A DNA stretch of 64,000 nucleotides from Hygrocybe punicea (GCA_963556145.1 OY744471.1:2535590-2599589), one strand, 5' to 3'; counted from the stretch's first letter, positions 1 through 12,800 are shown. Made by a program: numbers and translations. Notes: generated by a model from the letters alone, not told the origin.

Positions 1-1861
1 TTCTCGCAAATGCTGCTGGGTATTTCCATATGCCGTCTTCGTAATAGGAATATGATGTGGATCACATATCTTCTGCACATACCACGAGTAGTATCCTCTC
101 ATTCGTCGCACAAAAGACCTGTCTTTGACCGGATCGTATGGAAGAGGTGCCATCCTACAAATCTCCCCATTCTCATCGGTATAAGTCATGCTGGACAGCA
201 TAACAGAAGGATGCACAGGGGAATCTATGCCAGCAAGAATGGCGCTATTCCAGGAGTTACACACAAGGTCACGTGCAAGGAAATTCTTGTGTGTTGCGAT
301 ATCTCCAAAGATTTGTAGGCCATCACTAGCAAAGGTAGGGTATCCACGGCTGAAATGTGACTGAGATCCCATGTTTCCGAAGCCTGTGACTGGGGTAACG
401 AGAAATGGGGTAATCCGTGTAAATGCAGCATGATTAGGATATACAACCATGCCGACCTGATTTTGCATGCCGACCAAATCCGCAAGCTGACCAAGACCAG
501 TCTGCGCCAGCCACTCCTTTGCCACAACTGGATCTGGATTTACAGTTGGCTTCTCACCACCATGAAGATCCTGTCCCTTGAACACTGAAAAAAACACGGC
601 AACATTTATTGCCCTGAAGTATAAAGCAGGCCTCGGGAAGAAGAAGGGACCAGAATCACTGCCTATTGTGATTGTTAATAAATGCATTTAGAAAAGAAAT
701 ATGACAAAAACATGTACCTGGAGGTAAGCGTATAGCCAGAATAAAAAGAGTAAATGCCGGATGAAAATCATTGCGATCGGTGTGCAATCTCCCCTGGAAC
801 TGACCAATCATGGAAGCCAGATCACCGATATCAGATGATACATTGACTTGCAGACCAGTGTTGTTCGGTAAAGGACCACCAAATCCAGGCACATTGTTAT
901 CCCAAAAGATCCACTCAAACATATCCCACTCCAGCTTGGAGATGCAAGCTGGCATGATGTGTCGGAACAGCTGGTAACAGATGCGAAGAAGGCGGGATAT
1001 CTGTGGATGTTGAACTTGAACAGCAGGTGCAATTACGCCACGTCCATCACCCTCAATCTTGGTTGTGGCCAAACTGGAGGAACCATTACGAGGATCGCCA
1101 ATGTCTGTTGTGGACCTGTCATTGTGCTTAAGTCCAAGGTCGTATATGGCAGGAACAGCAGGCTGGCCAATAACAGGTGGTTTTCCAAAGGCTATTTCCA
1201 GTACTTCATCAGCGAGTCTGCTGACTTCTGGGCCGCACGCATACTGTTGCATGGAGGAAACGGTTTGAATGCAGGCGACGGTGATGATATGTTTATCGGA
1301 GCCATTTATACGATTAACGAATGGTATGCCAACAGGCATCAGGATCATGCCAGGAACTGGAACGTGTACAAGTTTCCCATCAACCAAACTAGGACCTATG
1401 TTTGGAGGGGTAATGGTATGGAGCAGTGTTTCCAGAACCATGCTTTTCTTAGCCGTGTCGAAATTGGCTACATATGTGTATCCCCTTTGATAACGGTTAT
1501 CTTGAACCAACGTATAAGATGGCGCATTAGGATAGACGAATCCAGATCCCTCAGGAGGATTTGTGGGGGGAGGTGGAACCAATACAGCTGGTGACGATAC
1601 AGGTGTCCTGGATATCTGATCTTCACACCAAAATGAGTCGTAGGGCGGTTCTGTTGTATAGGGATCCAGAGGAGATATGCTGTATACATCCCTGATACCA
1701 AAGAGAACTGGATTGTCTGATTCAGGATTATTGTGGCCTATTGAAGGAGAATTAAACAAAAGCAAGAAAATATAATGTTATAGAAACGAACATGATAGAT
1801 TGTCCTGATTTCTGTTGACAACTGCGACATCCAAGTCCATCTGATCAGTATTTGACCCCAT
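1..1861 (-). CDS. HxD...H dioxygenase-like protein, three exons, C-terminus beyond window
   Basis: The model is exon 1 at 1861-1792, exon 2 at 1737-718 and exon 3 from 662 past the left edge. The introns (54 and 55 nt) have GT/AG ends and keep one frame over about 584 codons. The start is the ATG at 1861. The N-terminal third is proline-rich and low in complexity. A conserved-looking block has an HTD triad (H342, D344), a hydrophobic strand ending in LPPG, and DLHGG (H397). HxD plus a distal H is the iron-binding pattern of Fe(II)/2-oxoglutarate dioxygenases, and the strand-rich spacing fits that fold. Fungal TET/JBP-type dioxygenases associated with transposons are one possible relative, but I cannot assign the subfamily and the 2-oxoglutarate-binding Arg is uncertain. 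The gene is sound; the function is tentative. Confidence 0.6.
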
Positions 1862-1925
1862 AGGAGCATCAAACTAGTTGCCATCATCCTATGAGAACCT
1901 TGAGCAAGCAACTCAAATTAAAATG

Positions 1926-2149
1926 TGTTAGGTTGTGATGAGTCACTCTACCACAAGAGAGTATGGACTTAGTAGATTTCGAAGATTGTGGCTGATTGTT
2001 TGTATCTATTTGTCCCAAAGCGGTCAAACCTGGTGGGGAGCTCACTGTGTATCCTCAGTATTCACAGTGACCTCCTACCAGGTGAGTAGTGTAGTTTTGT
2101 ATCACACAATATATTAGTATTCACAGTGACCTCCTACCAGTTTATTTCA
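1926..2149 (+). repeat. Candidate 5' LTR of the Copia element
   Basis: The 224 bp segment starts TGTTAGG and ends TTTCA, three bases before a primer-binding site, where a 5' LTR should end. It contains a 25 bp direct repeat (about 2058-2082 and 2117-2141). No 3' LTR was found downstream, so both boundaries are inferred from position and the TG...CA ends. Confidence 0.5.
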
Positions 2150-2920
2150 ATAGGTTATGAGCCCTGCGCTCTAGCTTAACAAATAACCGCCCCCTCTTCG
2201 CCCAAACCGTTTGTTACTACGCCGAATCGATTGGGAACAACTATCGTACGCTAAAACTTCGCCGTTCCCGAGATCAACCCCCTGTTTTCAACAACTACCC
2301 ATCGGACCAACTCGAATCGTTGTCAGCACTCGCTTCGGCACGTATACTTTGCCCTAGCAACAGTAGAACATCCTTGTCTTAGCGCTTCGTCGTCCGGAGT
2401 CGATCTACTTTGCCAGTGTTAGTAACTTCAGAACAGTTTATTGCTATTTCTGAGTCTATTTGGGTTTTGGGCTACTGTGGTTGTGTGAGGTCATTGTAGG
2501 CCGCTTTTTGGGCTTGGGTTAGGCTTCATTTCGTCTCAAATAGGTGTGTGGGGTGTGCATCCATCTTGTCTGACAGTTCTACCTGTTGGGAGTGGTTATT
2601 GGTCTGTTGAGAAAGGACTAGAACAAGGCCAAGTCATAGTGAAGTGCTACTTCCCTGGGCCTCCTCTGGAGTGTTACCCCAGTTGCTACTGCACCTCTCA
2701 TTGTGATACAGCACGTAGGGAGATTGGGCTGGCGGGTATTCAGTTGCCTCCCCTTCAGATTTTGCTCTGAAGACTCTCCATTTTCAACTACTGCTGTCCT
2801 GAGCCGATTTCGTTTGATTGAGAACAGACTGGTAATCTCTCTGCTTTAAGGAGACTGTTTCCAGCTTCACTTCCTACCACACCCCCCACATCTAACTAGA
2901 GTCGTATATTGAGCACCATC
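2150..2920 (+). other. Copia leader between LTR and gag
   Basis: About 770 bp holds the primer-binding site and untranslated leader before the gag ATG at 2921. No other supported gene lies here. Confidence 0.45.
2153..2171 (+). promoter_or_regulatory. Primer-binding site, initiator tRNA-Met anticodon-arm type
   Basis: GGTTATGAGCCC is complementary to the anticodon arm of initiator tRNA-Met (GGGCTCATAACC). Copia-group elements prime reverse transcription from an internally cut half of this tRNA, so the site supports both the element class and the LTR end just upstream. Confidence 0.6.
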
Positions 2921-5036
2921 ATGTCTTCTGACACTAAACGTACATTCCCCGCTCTCTCCAGCTCCAATTGGGGTCAGTGGTCTGACAACATGGAGGCTTA
3001 TTTAGCCACCAAGGAGCTTTGGGAATACGTTGATGGTTCTACGCCCCAGCCCGTGCCAGCTGATGCTGCACATCCTACTGCTGCTGAGAAGAAAGAGCTT
3101 GCTGAGTGGAAGAGGAAAGCTGCAAAAGCTAGTGGGGAGATTTGGCTTGCACTGGAGGACAACCAGAAAGTGCACATAAAAGCCTCAAAGGGGAATCCTG
3201 TTGCGATGTGGAAGGCCTTGGAGGCAGTCCACCTCCAAAAACGGCCAGGCGCTCGTTTCAACGCCTACAAAATCCTGTTCAGCACTCGCAAGGACGACAA
3301 CGAGACGCTCACTGAGCTCATGGCTCGTGCTGACAAGGCCATGCAGGACATTCAAGCCCTGCGTCCGCCTGGATTCACCCTTGACGACCTCGACAAAGAA
3401 CTCCTTTCCATGAGTCTCATCCTCGCTCTCCCCTCCGAATTCGATAACTTCGCATCATCTCTACTCCTCCTCGACACTCTCGACCTCGACAAACTCAAAT
3501 CCGCATTCCAAAACGAAGAAAGCCAACGTCTTGCGCGCACCCTTGGTTCATCATCCCACCTTAGTCACCTGCTATTTTTGTGGAAAAGAGGGCCATGTTG
3601 AGAGGGACTGCTCATTGAAGCAGAAAGCCTCAGCTGAGGCCAAAAAGCAGGGTGGCAACAAGCAGGGTCAGGGAAACCAACAGGCTTCGAAGCGCAGACA
3701 AAATGCAAAGGAGGCCTCCCAAGACATTCCTGAGAGCGCTCCTGTGCAAGCCAGTAATATTGCTGTTGTTGAGTTTGCGGGCAATGCAAGTTATCTTCCT
3801 CCTTCTCACCGCAGCAATTGGCTGCAATCTCGAGCATGCACTGACTGGAACCCGGATACAGGTGCCACATCACATATGACACCCCACCGACACTGGTTTC
3901 GCTCCTATTCCCCTCACATTGTCCCAATTCGCCTTGCCAATGATTCAATCATCTACTCGGCTGGGATGGGATCTGTTGAGTTTCAACCAGTCGCTAGGAG
4001 TATACCCCTGTATCCTGTTATATTCCATGACGTTCTTCATGTACCTGATCTTGGCAGTAATCTACTCTCTCTGTTTCACCTCACACGTCAGAAAGGCTTC
4101 AAAATAGCCATTGAGGATGACAGGGTTCTGTTCCATCAGCAGAACCAACTTCGTTTTACTGCCACTGTTGACATTCACAACGTCGGGTACTTGGACGGCA
4201 AAGTCATTGTGCCCCAGTCTCAGTCTGCTCATGCAGTTAGCACTTGTCCCCTGGATCTCACTCTCTGGCATCGTCATTGTTCCCATCTCAACTTTGCTGA
4301 TGTGGAACTCATGCGCAAGAACAAGCTCGTCACAGGGATGGTGATCAAGTCTCAGTCTACTCCTGATCCCATCTGTGAACCATGCATCTTTGGAAAGCAA
4401 CACCGTCATGACATTCCCAAAACAGCCACTCGTCGCACTCAGATTCTTGATCTCATCCACATGGATCTGAAGGGCCCACTGCCTGTGCAAACAGCAGAGG
4501 GTTATCGCTATTGGGAACTGTTCATTGATGACAAGTCACGCTGGAAAACTGTTGCTTTCCTCAAGAAAAAGAGTGATGCATTGGCTTCATTCAAGCTGTT
4601 CAAGGCAGATGCAGAGAACCAGACTGGCAGGAGAATCCGGTCTACCAGGGATGACAAAGGAGGTGAATACATTGGCCATGAATATGTTGACTTCTGTGCC
4701 AGTGAGGGAATCAAATGCCAACACACTGAACCAAATGAACCCCATCAGAATGGAGTTGCAGAACGTGCCAATCGTGATGTAGCTGTTGCTGCTACTGCAC
4801 TCCTGGTTCAGGCAAAACTCCCTCCCTCCTTCTGGAAGCTAGCTGTGGCAGCATTTGTGCACACCAGTAATAGGACACCTACTTCTGCTTTGGATGGAGA
4901 GACACCCTACTATGTCTGGAAACGTAAACGGCCTGACATTTCTTACTTTCGAGTGTTTGGTTGCTTGGCGTATGTGCTGGTTCGCAAGGAAAAGAGGAAA
5001 GCACTGCAACCACACTCAAAGAAGTGTATACTCATT
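2921..5036 (+). pseudogene. Copia gag-protease-integrase, truncated before reverse transcriptase
   Basis: Gag starts at the ATG at 2921, in good context after a long leader. A CCHC zinc knuckle (CYFCGKEGHVERDC) follows in a different frame, so gag and pol are separated by a frame break near 3530-3560. The pol frame then holds an aspartic protease DTGATSHM motif, an HHCC GAG-pre-integrase zinc finger, and integrase acids in HMDLKGP, RDDKGGEY and NGVAERAN. Similarity to Copia pol ends about 5036, just after HSKKCI. Reverse transcriptase, RNase H and the 3' LTR are absent. The downstream sequence belongs to a chromodomain gene, so this is a rearrangement-truncated element that cannot transpose alone. 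Intact Copia pol is usually well over 1,000 residues; only about half remains. Confidence 0.88.
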
Positions 5037-5071
5037 ACTATTTCCTTTTGTAACTGAAACTCTTTGTTTAG

Positions 5072-8058
5072 GGGATTCCCCAATGGCGTCTAAGATTCAA
5101 GGGATACGGACCATCTGAGGACTTGTGGTATGAGCATAAGGGAATTGCGTATGTGTTTCTTTTATTCCATACCAATATCTTTGTAATCTTTTGGATTTAG
5201 AAAATCTGCTCCCTGCCTTCTCAAGGAGTTTCATAGGAATCCCCAGAACAATGTTCGTCCCTTACATGAACTGGTGTCATCAGCTGGGTCCGATGATGAT
5301 AGCGACACTTCGGATGAGGATTGGGTTGACGACCAAGACCCAAAGCCAAAGAATACATCTTCTGCACGCCCTCAACCCGACATCATAACTGACCCACCCA
5401 CAAAGCAACCAAGTTCCTCTGTAACTACAGGCATGCTTGTTATGCCTGTGGTTTCACAGTTTCTCAGTCCTGTGCCTGATACATCCTTCAAGATGCTCGA
5501 TATACTTCTTGATGTGGCCAGACTCCAAGAGGAAGCTATTGCGCTGGATGCTGGTCAGAACCTTGTTGGCAAGCCTATGGATTCCAATACCATTGTCAAG
5601 CTTCTTCGTGATCGTCTTGACCTTGACAATCAGGTCACAGCATTTATGGAACTTGCACCAGAATCAAAGTACACCAACGTATCACCAAATGATGAAGCCA
5701 CCCTAATTTTGGAACAGATCGTTGGCTCAGTCGATATTCTCCCTGCCCTGATGGTGGAATCTGAAAAACTGCATTTTCTCCAAAGAGCTATCCAGTGGCA
5801 GATGTGTCGTTCCTACTTGGTGTTCTTTCAGTGGTATGAAGAAAGTGGCCCACATCTGGCGCGACAGGTGGCTAACAGTCATCGAGAACACACAATTAAC
5901 GCTACTTTCCCATCATTTGCAAACTGCGTCAACCATGTCGTACAATATGTCACATGTGTTCGTACTCGACAACAAAGTATTGTTAGTCATGGAACCAAAC
6001 GACGCAAGACCTCAGCAAAGACAACCAATTTACCGACTCCTCATCTCGAGTTCAATGACGATTTCACAAGACTTTCACTCATACCCTCCCATTTTGTTGA
6101 CAATCGCATCAAGTCCAGTTTTTCTGCCGTCACACCTCTGCCAATTGTGAATCGGACCATCAACAATGGTGATGCAGCACTTTATGCCATTGTTTCAGAA
6201 GTCCTCTTTGCGCTGTGGTGTGATGCACTTATCATCCCCTCACTTGATACAGCGGATAACCTGTTCAACACCTCTCGACGTCGTAAAATTCCTAACGACT
6301 CAAAGACAACTCAGAACAAGAATGTAGTTGACCGCTCAATTGTTCGAGGTGGGATTGTTATGGCATTAGTTGATATTGTTGGAGAGGGCATACTGGCATC
6401 CGATGGCATCCGCAATTTCCTATCCAGTCCAGCCAGGATGTTTACCAAAAACCTGCAGAAGGATGACGCATTCGCCAGTAAACTCATTCGGGATTATGCA
6501 AGTACTATGGAACCTCTCATTACTCATGTTGAGGATTTGCTGGCCGCTAAACCAAAGATAGCAGATTGGTGTGATTACATTGGAAAGTTGGTTAGTGGTG
6601 CTCTGGTGGATCTCGGTGATAGGAGTCTTTCTGCTCTGCCAGGTGGGGCGTCCAAGGGATCGAGATCCAAGAAGAAATGCGTTCCACGGTCCCCACTCAA
6701 GCCTGCTCTTCCCATCAAGAAATTGGAGGACATATTGACAGATTCCAAGGCGCCACATTTTGGTGCTCTTGCTTTAATCTGCCGTGAAGCTTTATCTGTG
6801 GATCATGGAAAGGGCATTCAAGACCTCCATCTCAATCGCGTTCTCTTAGGCCAAACGAAGCCGAAGTACCAACGGACACATACACTTAGTCAGACTTACC
6901 CATTCCGTCATGCCATATGCGATTCTGTTTGCAAAACACTTGCCAGCCAGGCAACTCACCGGACGACTAGGTTTGGCCAATGCATTGGTGTTTATGGTTA
7001 GTTCTCAATGTGAGGACACCGTCAAGTTTTTGAACAGTGTCACATTCTGGTCCGATTCACTGGAGGAATGTATAGAGACTTTTGATCAAATTGTCAGGAA
7101 AAACTCGCATTTCTACACCGATCTACGCTATAATCCCATATCACCATCTTCATCCAAGACCAAGACGAGTAAAGCAGGCGATACAAAGAAGAAAACTGGC
7201 TTTTTTGCCCTGAACAGACACGAGCAGGCAGCCTTAGGGTATATTCATTTTGACTCACCAACCATATGGGGTCAGCCTTCCAGTCAGCTCAGTCTATTCT
7301 CAAAAATCCCCCATCGAGATCCTCTGGTGAATCGTTTTACTGAACTCTTCAGTGATGATTTTCAGACCAGGTGGACGAACTTTCTTGGACCGCTTTTCAA
7401 CCAAGACCCTGCATCCTTCACAGGAAATAAACCGACATGGAACGATATGCATCAGTTTATTTGCAAGCTCAGTGTAGCTGGCTTAGGATCAACAACACAA
7501 TCCTCCCTTACTGCGTTTCAACTCACAAATAATCTCACACTTGCACACCTCTGCACGCCTCCTCTTGTAGAAGACGTAACAGCCTGGATATGGAAGATGA
7601 AGAAGGCTGGTGCTTATCGTGGTCTACAGGAACTAGGATTCGATGTCACATCTCTCCACAGGACCCACACATCATTCAAATGTGTGTTCAAACACTTTGA
7701 TGATAATCTGTCGCAGCGTGATCGGTCTTCAATGGGATTTGACATCGGTTGTGGTGTCATTTTTGTGGAGCATATACTGTGCAAAGTCGTTCGCTGGGAT
7801 AAGCGCTTGGTGTACAATTGTGGTCAGGGTGCCAGTCTGGTTGGGCTTGGAGATGTAGCGGCTGGTAAGGTAACATGGGCAAAGGGTGCTAATCATGACG
7901 ATGCATCCCTTTTTCCAATTCCTCTTAAAATGAGTCAGGATCGTCTGACAGAGCTTTTGGTTGACGGTAAGATATCTCTTATATATTTGTTATTGGTTCT
8001 CATATCACCTCTTCAGCTTCTTAGTTCCATTGCCCTAAATTCTGAATACGTCACTTGA
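5072..8058 (+). CDS. Chromodomain-containing protein of unknown function, 5'-truncated
   Basis: The first visible exon (5072-5148) follows a TTTAG acceptor and encodes a chromodomain core, RFKGYGPSEDLW, completed across a 52 nt intron (5149-5200) by KSAPCLLKEF, the usual C-terminal helix. An acidic Ser/Asp/Glu-rich linker follows, then a long mostly helical region of about 800 residues with Lys-rich patches that I do not recognise. The two long open frames (to 7001 and from 6910) overlap and need one further intron or frameshift in about 6860-7001. A last donor at 7967 would end the protein near 8024 instead of 8058. The exon(s) before 5072 are missing: that sequence is Copia integrase. The chromodomain suggests histone-tail or chromatin binding, but neither catalytic residues nor a transposase signature are visible. 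Confidence 0.6.
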
Positions 8059-8279
8059 ACTTTTGACTTGGTTGTAACATTAATGTATCTTACTGTACTT
8101 GTATGTGATGCGGTCCCATGATTTATATCGAGTTTCACATGTTTTGTTATGCATGTATTTTGTGCTACTACTACTCAATTTGTCTGTTGGTGATTAAACC
8201 GAAGATTTTATATGATTGAGTCTTTGATTAAACAGTGTTAAATATCTGAAATGTCTCATACTACGTCTCTTGTTCATCC
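8059..8279. other. Short AT-rich intergenic segment
   Basis: This lies between the ends of two convergent genes. It probably holds both 3' UTRs; nothing else was recognised. Confidence 0.5.
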
Positions 8280-9403
8280 TCAGAAAAGTCCGCATTCCTC
8301 TTTAATGTCTTTAAAACTTTGGACTTCTGAAACAATGCTTGTGCTTGTGCAAGCGCAGCTTTCTGATAAGACATTAACAATTGGGATAACAACGGACAAT
8401 GAAATTTGATTTCCAACCTTTGTGAATGTATTGTCAATCAAGGCAAGCGATCGAAGCACAATCACAAGTCTAAAATCTTTGCTGACATTGTTTTTATCAC
8501 CACTGGCAAGAGGGACTACCAAGAATGAAAGTCGTGCTTCCACAATATCTCCGACAGAAATATTGGTTGGATTCATGCGGGTATATCTAAGGTAGAGTAT
8601 TTGACATGGGAAATTTCATATAACTGTAAACCTTACCGGAAGCTACCATCATCCTTTGTCGCCCTTTGAAAATAGCCAACTTCATTATCCACAGTATGGC
8701 GATACTTGGAATCTACAGATGCCAGAATTCCATCAGGATCAACAAGGTTGTTGAAAGGTACAACTTCAGCAGATGCCGCAATTGCACCAGTGCTGAAATA
8801 TCGGTTGCCAGCTCCTACAACAATCCATTCCTCGAACATATCAGGCATCCAGTCTTTTAACGTGTCCGAACGCATATGCTTGGCAAAGGTCGAACAAATT
8901 GTTGATATACCCTCCAAAGCCGCCTTGTACTTGTGGGTATCCAAACCAGTCAATTGTATTGCCTGCCTAATACGCATTGGATTCCTGAAATTTGAGTAAG
9001 TTCTTCATTCACGTCATTGTGCTGGAAATACCTGGGTAGCTTGAGAACTGGTGGTAGTTCACAGTGAGTGAGGATGCTTGTCAGACGTAATACTACTTCT
9101 TCAGGTCCTTCTCCCAGTCCCCCCTTTACAAGTTGGTACTGATGACGGTCTTTCTTATAGCGGACTTGCAGTGAATCAAGAAGGCCATCAGCCTGTATGC
9201 AGCTAAGTTTTTGCTGTGTCGCAAAGATATTCAGGCTCTTACTTTAGTCAACGTGCAGAGATAGCTAGCTTGCTTGGAACCGTTATACTGTATGGAGGCT
9301 TCAAGTTCCAGTTTTTCACCTGTAATTATATGATTGAATCAAGCTATGACAGTATAAAATTCTTCTACTCACCAGCAGCTACCAGCTCATAAAACTTATT
9401 CAT
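8280..9403 (-). CDS. Uncharacterised five-exon gene, 307 aa
   Basis: The exons are 9403-9373, 9319-9243, 9192-9032, 8984-8637 and 8586-8280. All four introns have GT/AG ends, and the exon sum is 924 nt, exactly 308 codons including stop. The ATG at 9403 is the only start that keeps this frame. The protein begins with a short charged helix. The middle contains MFEEWIVVGAGNRY and the C-terminal third a strand-rich YTRMNPTNISVGDIVEA segment. There is no signal peptide or transmembrane span. I know no function; sequences with this C-terminal pattern seem, from memory and unverified, to recur in Agaricomycete genomes. It lies head-to-head with the many-exon gene at 9806, about 400 bp apart, so a shared promoter region is possible. 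Confidence 0.72.
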
Positions 9404-9805
9404 AGATTGCTATGGGAGGGAGGTACTTGCGTATACAGACTATATATGCAGATTTTCGCACGTTGGATTATATTCATATTGGTATGTCTTGTAACAAATA
9501 GCATTGATTAGGTCTCTGGCTGTTCTCCTCTAATATATACTTTAACCAGATAAAATTGCCTCATTAATGCGCAATCTGTATTTGTCGCACTACACATGAA
9601 CATTCTGTACAGTTAACAATTTGTTGAGCACATGTCTTGTAGAATGTGCTGGAAAGACGATTACATTTCTGGTACACGTGATACATCACGTCTTGTAGAA
9701 TATGCTGGAAAGACGATTACATTCCTGGTACACGTGATACATGTGTATCATTATTTGTAAAAAGAGGTTATTGAAAACAAACTTGTCCTTGTATTTTACT
9801 GTATC
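9404..9805. other. Divergent promoter region with a 56 bp tandem duplication
   Basis: The spacer separates two divergent genes. Between about 9632 and 9743 a 56 bp unit (GTCTTGTAGAAT...GGTACACGTGATACATCAC) is present twice in tandem with few mismatches. Each unit carries a CACGTG-like ACACGTGA site. Confidence 0.55.
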
Positions 9806-12800
9806 ATGTCATCCATGTCCCGTCGTGCTGCAACAAAGCAAAGCTCCAAGTATGTTTTCATTTCTGATTTAGCATAACTATTCCACCTGGGACTGATTGC
9901 TTTGAATTAGATCTATTTCTCGTAAAAAAGCAACCAAGCAAGTCAACGAGCGTGAATATGGTTCCAGGTATTCATTAAACTTCTACACGTCACTACTTAC
10001 TAAGATGTTTCTACAGTGACATGGATGTACTGTATGTTGTTCAGGACTTTACACATCAACTCACAACTTACATTAAATAGAGGGGAATCGGACGGTGACA
10101 ATGTCATCAAGTATCTACTTGTTCTTGCCTTAGTGACCGACCACTCATCCACTCATTTCTAAACAGAGATGTGTCATCAAAGATTAATCCGTCCACTCCT
10201 ACAAGGGCTTCCCGATCCATCCAGCGTTCCAAGAAACGCGCTGTATCTGAGTCTGACTCTGAAGGTCAGCCTATTGCAAAGCTACCGTAAGTGCCACCTT
10301 TGTGTATTCTAGGTCATTGGTTTAGCACACAATAGGGTTAACAAATGCCAAAAGTCTTTGTATGCATGCATAAATGACTTAGCCATTTTTATCATGTGCT
10401 GACTTTGCAAATCTAGAAATAACAAGAAGTCCAAGTCCAAAGATGTTCCATTGGTTTATGAGGATGAGGATGAGGATGATGTATTTTTGTAAGCACCAAC
10501 CGCTTTTGCATTATCTGTTAACATGAACATGCTGATGGGACATTTACTAGCGTTAAATCTAACACAAAGAAAGCAAAAGGGTATGTATCATATGATTGCA
10601 AATACACTATATTAACCGTATATCTGTTACCATCTATCAGCCATCAGTCTGACTCTGCATTAATTGATGTTGACGCTGAAGAATCTGAAGGGTATGCCAC
10701 TTTACATTTGTGGATATGTGCTGAGGAGATGTTATCAATAGTCTTCCTGTACCGGATGATACGGCTACTGACAATATTTCTGAGGATAATCAGTCAGTGG
10801 CACGTACTAATCGTGCAAAGTAAGTTTGTGTTGATTCTGTGTGGTACTTCCCTTATAATCCTTCACAGGGTTGTGGACAGTGATAGCGATATTGAGTTGG
10901 TCAAGTTTGTCGCTCATATGTTACTGTATCCATGCATCAATACTAATATTCTGTAGTCCTCATGTCAAAGGAAGAAAGGAGCAGTGAGTTATTCAAACTG
11001 ATGCTTCATAGGTATACTTGATTCACACCATACCAGAGTACGTGTACAAGAAACGTCAAACATCACCAATGAATCAAAGGGCTCGAACGATGAAGCTATG
11101 ATACGTTCTTCAGGCAAGAATACCAAGTAGGAGCTGTCTTCATCTCTGGAGTTACGCTTATATTTCTGTAGGACTGTGGTCAAGAAGAGCAAATTCAAAC
11201 CAGCGACACCCAGTGAGAATATGGTTCCAGTATATCAGAGGACAACTGAGAACAAGTTTAGTTTTTCATCGTTGATCATGTTTACCATTTCATTAGTTTC
11301 CAGGCCAGTATCCAAGGGCAAGAAGAAAGTCACCGACCAGGAGGAGAAACTTGTGTATATGGAGGATTTGCCTGAAGCGTACGTATTGCGTATCTAATTC
11401 TATATGGCAGCTGATTAGGTAATAGTGATTCGTTTGTTAATCCTACTACTGAGAAGGCACCATTGGACTGTGAAGTCACTGACCCGGGTCTGTTTGATCC
11501 TTTCATTGCTGACACATATGGAAATCTTCCTCACCTCCGGTGTGTATGTTGTTTCTCAAGTCTTATTCTAACTCACTGTTAAAAGCGGATTATACGGTTG
11601 TTGACAATGTTAGTTGACACTCGTAAGAAAGAGAAGATTCTTAGAGAGACGGTAGTGAGTCTGATACAAACTTGTAATAATCCGATGGGGTGACTACTAC
11701 ATCGGATACCAAGTATATATACTAACTACAAATGATGACTAATGATGACAACTAGCCAATAGCGTAAGTCCCTCGGACAAGGCAGACCCGGATACACTCC
11801 GATGAGTAAAGAAGATTACATACGAAGATAGTCCTAACGAGTAGTTATCTGATAATAATCAGATAAGCGCATATTCAAACGAATAACGTAGACAGTGATA
11901 AATGTACGACGTTACCAATTCCAACACTCACATGTTCGATCAAGTGCTGGTACACTTGTCACATCAAACAATGGACCGAATCCCATGGGTCCCTTTTATT
12001 TGAGCTTAATTCCTGATGTTTGTCCAGGTGTCAATATCGAGTGAGATTTATTTTATTACATTGAAAAATATACCGATGTAGTTACTCACCAATATAATTA
12101 ATAGTGTTATCATCAAGGCCATTACGTTCACGAGAGCTGGGATCTTTGTTAATCCTTCACGTGCATCACCCTCTATTGTCAAGTCCGCTGCATCTTCTGA
12201 TTCTGTTCGGAGCACAAGATATGCCATTCAAGCGAACGCTCCCCACAATTTTCTCTACACCGTTTTCACTTCCGTTCTTGCTGTCAACTCCTCCAATTTG
12301 CATGAGCGTGATCCTCAAGGGATGTTCCGCCAGATAACCGGCACTTTGTGCACCCAGGAGTGGGAACGCTTCTGTGCCTTCTTTTGTATGGTTTTTAAGG
12401 CCAAAGAACTTCATGCCCAGATCTATGAAGATGCGATATCCATCAGCACCAGAGCCAAGCCTAAGGACGGTGGAGGTAAACCATGATTAACTTTGTTAAT
12501 ATGATTGCTGAGTTGTGTATAGACCGTTCTCAGCAAGGATTCAGCCGTTTGTTGGCTAAAGGCTCACCTGCCAAATCACCTGTTAAAGTAGCCGGATCAT
12601 CGAGGACTGGAGCAGTGAAGGGTGCTCTCAATTTTGATGACCATGGTGAGTTGTCGTATTTCGTTAAATTGTGTTACCAATCATTAATATGTGCTATGTA
12701 TGTAACTCAGTTCCAATTTACGATGGGAGAAAGGGCAACTTCAACACGAATCAACTGCAACTTCTAGATACAACGTTGAATCCTTGGACTGACGATTTAT

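Noticed and set aside
959..1594. Plus-strand 211 aa protein
   Set aside because: It is antisense to the splice-supported minus-strand gene and has no recognisable motif.
5036..5071. Copia intron joining integrase to the next exon
   Set aside because: Splicing at the nearest GT gives an immediate stop, and the downstream exon is a chromodomain, not Copia pol.
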